Assembly (NCBI GenBank): GCA_011503125.2
Contig: WWBZ02000016.1
Location: 1,178,001 to 1,242,000 of the forward strand
Direction: 5' to 3'
Length of the DNA: 64,000 bases
From: Botryosphaeria dothidea
Lineage: Eukaryota > Ascomycota > Dothideomycetes > Botryosphaeriales > Botryosphaeriaceae
This document shows, in pieces, positions 43,933 through 55,063 of the stretch (the first letter of the stretch is position 1; the number at the start of each line of letters is the position of its first letter). A program made the translations under genes and the position numbers. The notes under the pieces were generated by a model. The model saw nothing but the letters and a program-made list of their open reading frames with translations, was not told the origin of the DNA and did no database searches.

Positions 43933-46724
43933 AGGCACTACGCAAATCGTGCTTTCCGCATAGCTCCAAAGACATGCGAGAAGCACCCTGCTGAAGCAAC
44001 CTCCCTCTGGCCGTGTATGTCTCTAGCAAAGACATTTATTTCCGTATAGTGCGAACTCGCCAAGCCATCTTTCAAGACGCGCCTGGATAAGAGATGTCGC
44101 ACAGAAACTGTAGCATTTTCCTTCACAAACGTCTCAAGGAATTGCCTGTTCTCTGATCGTACATGTCTATACGCTTCTTGACCTTTTCAACTGACACCAT
44201 GAATCTAGCCATCCAGTCCCTTCTGGGAGATCAAAGATCAAAAGAATCCCAGCTTGCAGCTCGTATCCCAAGAATCAGGAGAAATCGAGAATACAACTAG
44301 GCAGCCCGAGTCCGTCTTCTTTGTTGGAAAACACGTGATCCAGATGTACTCATTCTGACTGTTTTTCAGATATGGTAACGACCCAGCAACCGATGGTGCC
44401 TTGCATGTCCTCGGCATGGCATCGTCAGGGCCATGTTGGTACTCGAACCCTTCAGGGCCACAGGGCGTATATCCTCCACCTCCGGTGTTCGGTTCCCGAC
44501 GTTAAGTCACCATACTCAGTCGACGTCTTCTTTTGTGGTACAGGATTGCATCTGTCTTGCTGGAAATTCTGGGAGGGATAACGTTGGGTCGGATTGGCCA
44601 GCGCTTCTGGGGTTCTCGAGGTTCCTCATTGCGATTGAATCCGACAAGGAATGCCACCACGAGGCGGGATCTAGCAGCGGGGAAGCGTGCATTCAGATCA
44701 TACTTTGCGTCTATTTGCAACCCGGAGATGATTTTACAAGGCCTGGCGCGCTCTGCAGAGAAGATAAAAGTTAGCATGCTCAGTGTTTTCACGTAACGAC
44801 AGCGTTTCTCCAAGCGTCATGAGGACGAAAGCCACACACATACCATTTCATTAGGAATCGTGTACGCATGGTTCAAACTTCCAGGTCTTTTGTTGCGGTG
44901 GGGAAACTGGACAGCAAAGCGGGATAGCCCCTCATTTTATCCAGATGATGTCGGCTTGACGGCGGAGGCTGCTGAAACTCCGCCGGGGCGACGGACTAGC
45001 CCCCGAACTAGGCAATCTTGTCGGCATTTTTTCCATGGCTTCTCTCTCTTTCGAGACTGGTGGGACAACTAAACTGAAGACAAAGACCGGTTATATGTGC
45101 TTTACAACCTTCAGGAAAGCTGAATGTGACATTGTTGGGCATCACAAAGAGTGTAATTGCGTCGAGGTGACATCAATAAGCACCGGCCTTGATGTCCGCT
45201 TCCGCCGTTGTCTTTCCAGAATCCAAAACAAGGCTGGCGGACCCGCGGGGGTCGCGCAGGATGATCCGTCCACTCTATTGGATGGCGACGATGAAGAGAG
45301 GAAGTTCAAGCAGCACTCGCAGGAGGAATGAATCTCAGGCTCCATCGTCTCCCGAACGTAGAAAAGTCTTGTGTCACAGTAAGCGAAAGACACCAACTAG
45401 CCAAGGATTATTCTGGAGAAATGTCGAAAGTTCACGTTTGCTGCGTCTTCCTATCCACAATAAACCTTCCATCAATTGCGTCCCACGTAGAGAAACTGTC
45501 GAGCAATTATGTTCACGTGCGCAGACATGGGCGGGTTGAAATGGGTTCATCTCAGCTTGCGCGTCTTTTTGAGAACAGAACGTCAGCGCTTCCGAACCGA
45601 AGCCCAGGGGCGTTGGTGGCTTGGGTAAGTATCGGAAGTCGACGTTCTTCTCCATACAACTTTCGCCACCGCGACGATCTCGAGAAAGTGTTGCTTTTTC
45701 CATCCAATGAAATACGCAGACACAATCAATATCGGATCCGAGCGTATGCAAGAATTTATCCTTTTCGCCACTCTCCATGTAGCCGTTTTGTGAAAGAACC
45801 TTCTCCTGCCTACGACAATCTCCCGGCTTGTTCTTTGGCCGTCCCATACCGAGTAATTCTGCTTGGCTGCTCAAAAAGAACATCGAGTCTGACATTCATC
45901 CACGTCAGTCCGCTCGACTCAAGTTCCAAGCCAATGACGTGCTCGTGTATATAACCGTTCCCGGAGTAGGTGGTCCTACTGTAAGCAGCAGTCACTTCCC
46001 CCGCCGCGGGGCAAAGAATTTGAAGACGAATTAAGTAAAGAGCGTCGCCATTACCTAAACGGGCCCACATGAAGTGAGAAAAAAAACCCCCCAAGGGAAA
46101 AACCAGTACTCGCATTATGATTAGACTAGATCAGAACAAACGCCTAATCGCCTCTCTGAATCGAAAATTGATGCAACCGTTTTTAAGGACAAAAACCCCT
46201 GTATACCTACCGGCATCGCCCACCAACCTGTCTTACGAAAAGGAAAAGAAAGAGGGGAAGAATACATATTGCCACCTAACCCGTAAAGAGAAAATGCAAC
46301 CATATCATGAAAACGCATAAGAAAAAAGGTGATATGCTTCCACTCCGATCTCCCAAAAGCAAGCCCCGTCTCCCTCAAAAAAGATTTCACGTGAGAGGGC
46401 TGCTCGCTTCTGGTTTCTCTGCTGCTCGTTGAAGTAGCAGCTACGTATAATCCATACCAGTACGTCGGAAAAGGAAAGGATAAACAAAACGACGAAGATT
46501 GAATCGCGCCCCAACGACCAGAATACACTGTAATGCATGCATGCCCGCCACGTAGAACCTTCCCGCGGCTACTCTCGTCCGCGGCTCCCATAACCATGCT
46601 GATGTTCCATCTTCAACAAGCGGAACCGTTCGTACATCGATCTCATCTCTTGGGCCAGTCCCGCTTTCTGACCTCAAAGTGTCCATCTCAAATCTAAGCT
46701 CAAGCCTCTCCTAATGGCCCAAGC
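43933..46724. other. Gene-free region of 2.8 kb
   Basis: Apart from the weak exon candidate at 44370 I find nothing coding. Frames at 44860-46600 have no family motif and lack consistent codon bias. No terminal repeats noticed. Confidence 0.5.
44370..44505 (+). other. Candidate 3' exon of the short Zn2Cys6 gene
   Basis: After a pyrimidine-rich acceptor (GTTTTTCAG) the frame YGNDPATDGALHVLGMASSG runs to a stop at 44503-44505 with coding-like composition and a Pro-rich end. It could be the last exon of the regulator at 43079, but the connecting exon between 43856 and 44370 was not found. Weak. Confidence 0.2.
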
Positions 46725-49700
46725 TTAGACATCAATCGGAGACTTGCTAGACTTCTTCTTTACAACCTTCTTCACCACCTTCTCAATCTCAACCTCACTC
46801 TTCTCAAATCCCAGAGCGCCCGGGAGAAACGACAATCTGGCCTGCTTCAGACTCGACGGTTTGCCGTTCGAAACTGGAGTCGCCACACCGGTCGAGGTGG
46901 TCGTAGCCGCGGTGGTAGCCGTAATCGAGGTGCTGAGCTCTGAGCTCAGGCTAGACGCCGAGTCGTTGTCTCTGTCCGCGGGAGTGGCTGACTTCGAGTT
47001 CGTAATCCGCGTCCGGGTGGACTCCTTAGTATTCTGGACCATGAAAGATCCGGTGGACTTCTTGGATGCGGGCGTCTTGCGCGAGTGCGTACTCTTGGGG
47101 TTTATCGAGAGAGGAGACTTGGCTTTGGGAACTTTCCTGGAAAGGAGAGGAGAGTTCCTCCTGGATTTGGAAGAAGCCGGCCGTTCAGAATCTTCTGCAT
47201 CGTCGTGGGCTGAGATTGCACGGGAGCTACGGATCGAGTTGCGGGTCGGTGCTGATCGAGAGCGTGGCTCGGGGGTTTCGGTCGCTTTCGACAATGATGA
47301 CCGGGCATCTGAGCGGCGAGAGGATTCACTGGCCTGCAACTTGCTGGCTGCATTTTGAGCCTTTTTCGGACTAGCGCTCTGCTGCTGTCTTGTTGCCCGC
47401 ATAGGCCTGCCACTGCTTGACGGCTCAGGCGTGCTCTCGTTTGATGACTCCTTCGCGGCAGCAAGTGACCTTCTAGCTGCCCGCTCGTCACGGCTCTTCT
47501 TTCCCTCTACAGGCGGCGCAGATGCTGCTGCGGTAACGGTTCCCACAATGCTCTTCAAACTTTCCTTCGTCTTGGATAGGAGGGTCTTGCCGGTGTTGGA
47601 AGCAGCTTGAACAAGGCGGTTGGCTTTCTGCTTCTTCTTTGGCCGTTCCTCTGCATCATCCGGGGACTTGCGCTTGGTGCCAGTAGCTTGCTCCTTGACT
47701 GGCTTGATCCTGTAGCGACGACCAATGACGCCTGCACAGTTCCAGGCCCCACAGTAACAGGGTTGTTCCTTACCGTACGATCTAACTCACATGGTTAGCG
47801 ATGCACTGGTGAAATTGCTAGGACCCTTTACGTACTCGAAATTATAGTGCCAGGTCAACTCTTCTCCAGTCATGATGTGCCTGTTCGCGAACAGTGCCAT
47901 CCTCTGCTCTCCATTCACAGTCCATTTTTCCATGCGACAGTTGGGATCACACGAGTGGTTAACGAAACGGGCTATGTTGCCACGGTAACCGTCAATGATC
48001 AGCTTGTCGTAGAAGTTCATCAGGTAGAAACACTACGTCAATTTGTTAGCTTTTCTTCTTTTTCCAGATAGGGGAAACAAGGTATGTAGCTAGACGCGGC
48101 ACGCGGAACTTCAGGCTAAGAACAGCTTAAAGCCTGCGCTCATACTAAAGCACAGCGATACGCTTGCGGTCATACCACGTAAAGTTAAAGTTTCAACTTA
48201 CCTTGTGGTCCTTGTAAACTTCGTTCACCCTCCGGTCACTCTCTTGCTGAGTAATGATCTCGCCAATGTACTCGACGACGATTTGATCCTGATTGAAGGG
48301 CCTCATCGCCCTGACGCCGTGACCACGATCAGGCGTTTCCATAACTTCAACGCCAACGTTAAAGCTTCTGAAGTACTTTCCTTGGCGGAGGTCGTCCTTG
48401 TATCGCTTTTGCAAATTGGTAAACTCGCGGTTCCCACAGTCCGGGCCAAGGTTGCAACTCCTATCGTCGCATTCGAAGAAGAGGGATGCATTAAAGCAGG
48501 AATCTCTGTCGCACCTGCCAATGCAGTTGCAAGTTGAAGCCTCCATCTGCCTTTGCTTCTTGCATTGGTCCCTAGCTCTAGCCTTGATCTCCTGGGCGTC
48601 TTCACCTTTGTACTCATCTTTTCGGAGGTTAGCCTAGTGCGACACGTGATTGGCGGGATGGACTCACTCTTCTTCAATTCCCTCCAATCCTTCACCTTGG
48701 CTTCCTTCGGCAACGGGGAGAAGATATCGTAGGGAAGTTGAAACGGCTCAAATGGGCGCTTCTGTTCAGGGAGTCTCTTCTTTGGGTAGAGATCTAATTT
48801 TTCCGCCATCGAAAACATTGGCAGCGGGAAGGTCTTGTTAGCTGGAGTGCCGTCCGCATTTGTCTTCGGTTTGTGGCCAACGATGACAGAGAGCGCGCCG
48901 ACCAGATCATCCTGACCTGTGTTGTAGAATTTGCCGCAATTGAGCCAGGGCTTACTATACCGGCCACCAAACTTCAAATCAGTCCTTCTGGGTTGGGTAG
49001 CAGCGTCGGGCGGAGCAGATTCAGGCGTGGGTTCAGAAGCGGCCCTCTTTTGACGCTTTTTGGGACTCTCCGATGCGCGCGATCTATTTTTCGCGGATCC
49101 GATGGTCTTGGTCTTGACTGCTTCGAACGCGTCGCGGCCTCGTTTGCCCAATTGCGAAGTGAGAGATCGGCTTCCCTTGCTCGCTTTGGCAGCCTGGCGC
49201 GCCGCTTTGCGGGGTGAAGCTGACTGCGCTTCTGCCTGGCTATCATCATCGAACTCGCTATCCGCACGCAACTCGGTCCGCAGGCCGCTCGCGCGTCGCT
49301 TCTTAACACTCTTATTCACATTGTTTGCCGGAACGGGCGACGGCGGGGGTCTCCCGGGGATGGGTATAGGGTCGTGCAGCGTCTTGCGGATGTAGGTTCC
49401 GTCGATGTACTTGGTGGGGGTGTGGATACGCGTGCCGGCGTTCTCCTTGTCGTTGTAAGTAACGACACTGTTGCGGGCGCGTCCGCTCTGGCGACGGTGA
49501 ATTGGCTCGTCATCAGGCTTCGGAGACTTGGGCGGTTCGGACGGGTCATCGTGCTCGGTCTCGTGAGAGTCGTCGTGCTGTTCGGCATGCTCAGGGTGTT
49601 GTGGCGATTGAAGCGGTGTGTCCTTGTCCTTGCGGTACTTCGCCGGCGTGTGGATGCGCGTGCCAGCGTTTTCCTTGTCATTGTAGGTCGCAACGGCAGG

Positions 49701-49928
49701 GCGAGCGCGCGAGCTGTGGCGACGGGCATTATGCTGCTCGAACTGCTTCTGCGCATCCTCATGCACGCTCATGTCGTCAGACTGGCTGGTGGGCGGCGTC
49801 GACGAGGCGGCGACGGAGGTGTCGGTGGGCTGTATAGGGTCGGCGACAGTGATGTTGGACAGCGTCGACGAGTCCGAATGCGGCGAGGCTGGGCGGCCTT
49901 GCGGCTTGGACTCTGCGGCGGACAGCAT
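46725..49928 (-). CDS. ash1: ASH1-like histone-lysine N-methyltransferase (AWS-SET-postSET)
   Basis: Nuclear chromatin enzyme; fungal ASH1 proteins methylate histone H3 lysine 36. Four exons (49928-48668, 48617-48202, 48032-47836, 47781-46725) give 976 aa. AWS domain: CNCIGRCDRDSCFNASLFFEC and SCNLGPDCGNREF. SET domain: GHGVRAMRPFNQDQIVVEYIGEII, then FVNHSCDPNCRMEKW and ELTWHYNFE. Post-SET: CYCGAWNC, joined across a 54-nt intron. The C-terminus is a long Ser/Lys-rich, disordered tail. There is no WW or SRI domain, which argues against Set2. The N-terminus carries two copies of a 30-residue motif (see repeat entries). ATG 49928 is the first ATG; the frame further upstream has only non-ATG starts. 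Confidence 0.93.
49407..49496 (-). repeat. Second copy of ASH1 N-terminal motif
   Basis: Residues 145-174, same core, flanked by RRQSGRARNS and TKY. The DNA of the two copies has diverged at third codon positions, so the duplication is not recent. Confidence 0.85.
49635..49724 (-). repeat. First copy of ASH1 N-terminal motif
   Basis: Residues 69-98, with the shared core TYNDKENAGTRIHTP preceded by an Arg/Ser-rich RARP stretch and followed by AKY. Matches the copy at 49407-49496 in most positions. Confidence 0.85.
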
Positions 49929-52535
49929 GGCCGTGCTGTCCAGGCGGGTGGTGGAGGGAGCGGAAAGCGGAGGAGCTCGCGCGGAGCGGTAGTGTGGTGG
50001 AGGAACGCGTGCGCGTGCGAGGGAGAAGGACGACCTCGCTGGGATGCGCAGCCGAAGCGACCAACAAGCAAGCACGGCAGCAACGTGATCGTCAGCAGCA
50101 GGGCTTGCTCACAAACGCCGCAACGCCGTGACACCGGGGCTGGGCGAGGCGAGGTCGGAGGGGATGGAAGGGCGATGGGCGTCTGTCTTCTCACGGCTCG
50201 CGTGTCGATGGATTGGGAAGGCACTAGGTAAATAGAAGAGTCGGTGGCCGGCCACCTTGCGCAACAATATCAACGACCCCTCGCCTGCCCTCTCCCGCAA
50301 CTCGCATAATACCGCAAATATGACTCGTCCGCGCCTGGCGCCCGCTGCCCGCCACTGGCTGCTTGTTCTCGCCGCCAGATCATCCATATCACTCCTGCCC
50401 ATGCCCCCCCCCTCGTCCACGAGCCGCTCCTCCGCGCGCGTCTCCCTGATCCGATGACACTCCCTATGCTGCCTTTGCTCCCAGCGGCCCACCATCGGCG
50501 CCGAAGTGTCCGACTAGGCATGCTCGGGCCCAGCAGACCACGCTGGAAGAACACCAACCTGCTCCCATTGATCATTCTCGAGCATTTGTGAAGTGAGTGG
50601 ATGCATCCTCGAGCTCCGCGCAGTTGCATCCCGCTCGCCTGGTGTGTGTGTTGCCACCAATTGGCCCTCGCGGGCAGGCACTGGTGACTACCTCGTAAGC
50701 CGCCAGACGCCATGTCCGCACGCAATCAGTCCTTTCCTTCCGCACAGCTTCAAGGAATGCCTGCTGGCTTGCGTGCTTACGGTTCGGCACATCCTACGTT
50801 ACTCAACATCCGAGTGGGTGTGAGCCAAGTCCGTCGGCCCGCATCAAACCACAGCTCCTAAACACTTCGTCGTACTGGAGCAATTTGATGCATTTTGCAT
50901 GCGCGTTCACTGCTAAGCTGAGATTTGTGGATCTCTTCACTGGTGTGTTGAGGCTCCGTGGGATGTTTGCAAAGACTTGACTCCCTCGGCTGATGTGTCG
51001 GGAGCGTTGGTAGCGGGAGCACCATCCGGCATTCTCACATGACGGCGGGGTTTAAACGACGTGATATCCCATTGTTTCTTGCATAGATTGTACTAGATAC
51101 TCCATGGAAGTGGTTTTGGTGGTTCGGTGATTCAGCTCCTTGGGTCGGTGATGATGAAGTGTCCTTACCAGTGAGACTCAGCCAGCCGCTCAGTCAAGTA
51201 CATCATAGTGGAAATTTCACGCACGTCCTCAATACCGCCGGAATTTACTCTCAGTCGGGAGGAGATTTCTCCATACTGACGACTACATGTTTAGTTGTTC
51301 AGCACCCCACCTTCTACACCAGCGCCTGTTGAAACGGTTCGAAGCTGGTACCGAAAGCCTCTTTTCGACGCAACACCGCATTCTGGGTGTGCATTCACAT
51401 ATCTGTAAGTTGGGAAGAGGACCAAAGGACTCTCCGCGCACGCCAGCCGCCTTCGTGAACGGCGGGATCAAAAGCGTCACCGAACTACCAAAAGTGCTTT
51501 AGGCCTCCAAAGAGACATTCCAGCGCAGGAGTCATCCTTTCGCCGATACGCATCTCCAATTCGATCAGAATCCATATGATCGTACTTGTATGCAACGACG
51601 GTTCATTATGGCTCTTCTCCGATACCCGGAGGGACACCTCAACACGTGGAACCGCAAGGATTTCTTGCAGGTACAAAAATAGCTCAGCTCGATCCGGCTC
51701 GAAGATAACAGATGAAATACCTCACATGTACCGCCAGACAGACTGTTGTTCTTGAAAAGGCCTGTTTTGCGTTCATCACCCCACCAGACTTGTTTGATGT
51801 TCGGTTCGGCGGGTGCAAGAGTTGGGCCACCGACCTATGCGACCGTGAGTCTCGGCTCCGTTACGAGCTGAAGTCCGAAAGCCGGCATTTGATATGCAAA
51901 CATCTTGCTTACGCTTTCTGTGATTTCTCCAGCACACTTGAGCGTCGATTGAAGACATGCTTGATGCGGGAGTGTCAAATTAATATGTGCTGGCTAATAG
52001 CGCTCCATCCATGTCTATACTCCTCTCTCGCAAGCCACCGTTCTCTCGCACTCACAAAGTAGATTGCTCGAAGTCGTTGATCATCAATTGGGTAGTTCCA
52101 CTCTGGCCATCTTCACTTCTAATTAATATGAGCAAGGCCTTCTTGAACGTTCGAATCTTTCATAGTTGCTTTCATGTTTCTCAGAAGACTGTCAACATTG
52201 CCAAAGGTCTTAGGGAGCAAAGCGAAACGCCTACCACATATGGATGGGAGCCTGGAGGGATACTACAACATGTTGCCTCATGTAAGGAGATACCGCGGAA
52301 TTTGAAACTTACGCTTACCCTGACAGAAGGATCGGTATGAATGGCGATTCTTATCGTCTTGCTGAGATCTTTCTATCCTCTACCCCAGCTCAATGTCAAA
52401 CGCGAAAAAAAGAGAAGTGGACATGCCTTTTGTATCTTACAAGCACCAGCCAACCCGCCAACACCATAGTGAGTAACCGCCCAGCTGTTCCCTCTCTGTA
52501 CATTCATTACCCGCCTCCTGAACCTCAGAATATCT
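49929..52535. other. Gene-free region of 2.6 kb
   Basis: Promoter of ash1 near 49929-50500 (GC-rich, open in several frames because of composition) and 3' flank of the ABC1-kinase gene. AT-rich at 50850-52500. No gene supported. Confidence 0.5.
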
Positions 52536-54717
52536 TTATCCCTCAAAAACGCCATGGTTGAGTTCTATACCCATATCCTTCGCCATCGACTTCATCTGCG
52601 CTTCTATCTCCTCTTCCATGCCGCCACCAAGACCCAGCTTCTGCTTGATCCATGCATACCACCACACAGCATCACTTCCCAACAACACAAACCTAAATCT
52701 CAGGTGCTTGATCCAGTTCTTCAACCTCTCGCCGATCGGCAGGTCTCTACTCTCCGCCAGCGCGCGACTTGCCCAAAGCCCAGTGATCTTGATCCGATTC
52801 ACAGGGCTCCCCAAGAACTGATTGTTACCTTGCACGATCCTCAAGTTCCTGCCGATGAAGATGAGCTCCCGGGGCCACTTTTCCTCATCGCCGAGGATCT
52901 GCTTGATGCCCGCACGCATCTTCATCTGCATCTCGTACGCGCGCTCTTGCTCGGTCTTGCCTTTGACGCCCTTCTTGATCTGTTCCGACGTCGAATTGTC
53001 GCCACCGGTGTATGGTCGCATGAGCGTGGCGCTGGCAAACAGGTCGGGCGAGCCAATGCCCCACTCTTTGACGACATCGCGGATGGTATCATTGTCGAAG
53101 GTCATGAGCGACTTCCAAAAGAGCGCATATTGGTGCCGAAATGCCGGGTTCATCTGGATGTACAGGCCGTGGTCGATGAGAACGAGCTCGGGTTCACCAT
53201 TGGGAAGGCGCCGAATGAAGATGTTGCCAGGGTGGGGGTCGCAGTGAACAATGCCCCACAAGAACATCTGCGCGCTGAAGAGGTCTACCATGGTAGTCAT
53301 GACACTTCTCAAAGATAGACCGAGACCACCATTCCCATCAGGTCCGCGCCAATGATCCCTCTTTGGCTTGAGTTGCTCCTGATTTGGGTCGTTGCTTGAT
53401 ACCGATGAAATGGCTTCCTTTGATGGAGGATCAAGTGGTGTTCCATTGCAGCCCGGGCTACCCTCACGCCATCCTCCCCTCCAGGCGCCAGTGATACCTT
53501 CTTTGTCCCAGAGCCTCGTGCCCTCAATCCATTCGGCGGTCATGACGCGTTTACTGCTCAGCTCGCGGTACACTTTCGGGATGTATACCCGCCCTCGTAA
53601 CCTCCCTTCGCCCTCAACCAACTTTTTCATCTTCTCCGAGTTGTCCGCCTCATTCTCAAAATCCGTCTCCAGCATCAATCGTTCCGAAATATAAGGAACC
53701 AGTGAATACAGCGGTAAGTCGAACCACCAAGTGTACACTCGCGCCATAACTCTGCACCACTCCCGTTAGCACAACAATCCTCACTTACAACCCCGACGAA
53801 GCTTCATCAACATACTTGAAAGCCCACAGATCCCACCCCACCTGTGCCGCAATTTCCCTCTTCTGAATCTTAACCGCCACCTCTCGCCCATCCGACAACC
53901 TCGCCCAGTGCACCTGCGCCACACTCGCACTTGCCCTCGCCGTCCTCTCCATGACGCCCTTCCCCCCCTCCCCGGCGAAACTCACCCCAAACACCTCCTC
54001 CGGGCTCCTCCCGCCAAAATCTTCCCTGATTACCCTCTCCACATCCTTCCACTCATTCTGCGGCGCATCATCGAACATCCGGCTGAACATCTTCTGAAAC
54101 TCGGGCGGCAAGATCGCGCTCTGCATCGCAATCGCCTGGCCGATCTTCAAGTACAGCCCTCCATTCTCCCTCAACAAATTAAACACCCGCTCCGCGTTCC
54201 GGTTGTGCACCTCGGCGAGCGAGTCGGCGAAGAGCGGGTGGGCGCGGAAGTTGATCTTGTAGTCCAGCCCGATCACCAGGCCCGTCTTGAACGTCCGCAC
54301 CGACCGCACCAGCGCCGCGTTGTTCCACTGCGTGTCGGCGACGTAGACGCCGCCGGCGAGCGCGGCGCTCCAGGCGAGGCGGCGAGCCCATTTGCGCGTG
54401 CGCGGGTAGGATGCGCGGTTGCGCGGAGGCGTTGGTACGGCGCCCGGAACCGATGCGGTCGCGCGGGAAGGAGACGCGGGTAGGGCGAATTTGTGGGAGG
54501 TTTGGAGGGAGCGTCGGAGCAGTATCGATGATGACGGTTGCGCATTGCGGGCGAGGGCGGCGGTAGGGTATATCAGCTGGAGGGCATGTCGCGGAGCTCT
54601 GCACGTACGAGGCAGGCCATTGTACATGATGGCGAGCCCTGCGCTGTGTATTGAGGGGAAGAATGACGGGGAGAGGGAAATGGGCGGCGGAGAAGTTTTG
54701 GGTTGGTGCCTGTTCAT
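52536..54717 (-). CDS. ABC1/UbiB-family kinase-like protein, mitochondrial (ADCK1/Mcp2-like)
   Basis: Atypical kinase-fold protein of the ADCK/COQ8 superfamily; members of the Mcp2 branch affect mitochondrial lipid and cristae homeostasis. Two exons: 54717-53789 and 53751-52536, with a 37-nt intron (very short). Start is either ATG 54717 (714 aa) or ATG 54627 (684 aa); the second begins MYNGLPRTCRAPRHALQLIY, a good mitochondrial presequence. Marks: KxGQ in YLKIGQAIAMQSAILP, the Ala-rich nucleotide loop region ASASVAQVHWA, VAVKIQK with the invariant Lys, HCDPHPGNIF as catalytic loop, and IDHG replacing DFG, which is usual for this branch. A hydrophobic stretch WSAALAGGVYV follows the presequence. 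An insert (EGSPGCNGTPLDPPSKE) lies in the C-lobe. Confidence 0.9.
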
Positions 54718-55063
54718 GCATCACTTCCAATCGATGACGACTGACGCGCCGCCGATCCACTCTCGGGCATCCTGCACGCTAATCGCTAATCGCCGTCCCC
54801 CGGCTCGGCCCGAGTGACTCCGACCCCCGACCCGTTTGGCTCCGCACTTTCTGCAAGCCATGGCTTCGCAAGAATATGAATTTGAAATGACATTTGCATA
54901 ATTAAAGAAGAGGGCTTTAGAAGTGAGAAGGTCGCCTCCTAGCATAGTCCAAGATACTTCATTGGTTGCGTCCTGCAATGAAATGTGAGAATAGATGCCA
55001 TGGTATCAAGCGCCCATCCAAAAACTATCCAACAAATCCAGCAGCCCTTAGAGCGCAAATAGC
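54718..55063. other. Short intergenic spacer
   Basis: 5' region of the ABC1-kinase gene and 3' flank of the Rgd1 homologue. Nothing else seen. Confidence 0.5.

Noticed and set aside
49374..50231. 285-aa plus-strand frame over ash1 exon 1
   Set aside because: Val/Arg-rich antisense frame caused by composition; the minus strand carries conserved ASH1 sequence.
53170..53200. DHG instead of DFG in the ABC1-kinase gene as a sign of inactivity
   Set aside because: LIDHG is usual in the ADCK1/Mcp2 branch, so it is not an anomaly of this gene.
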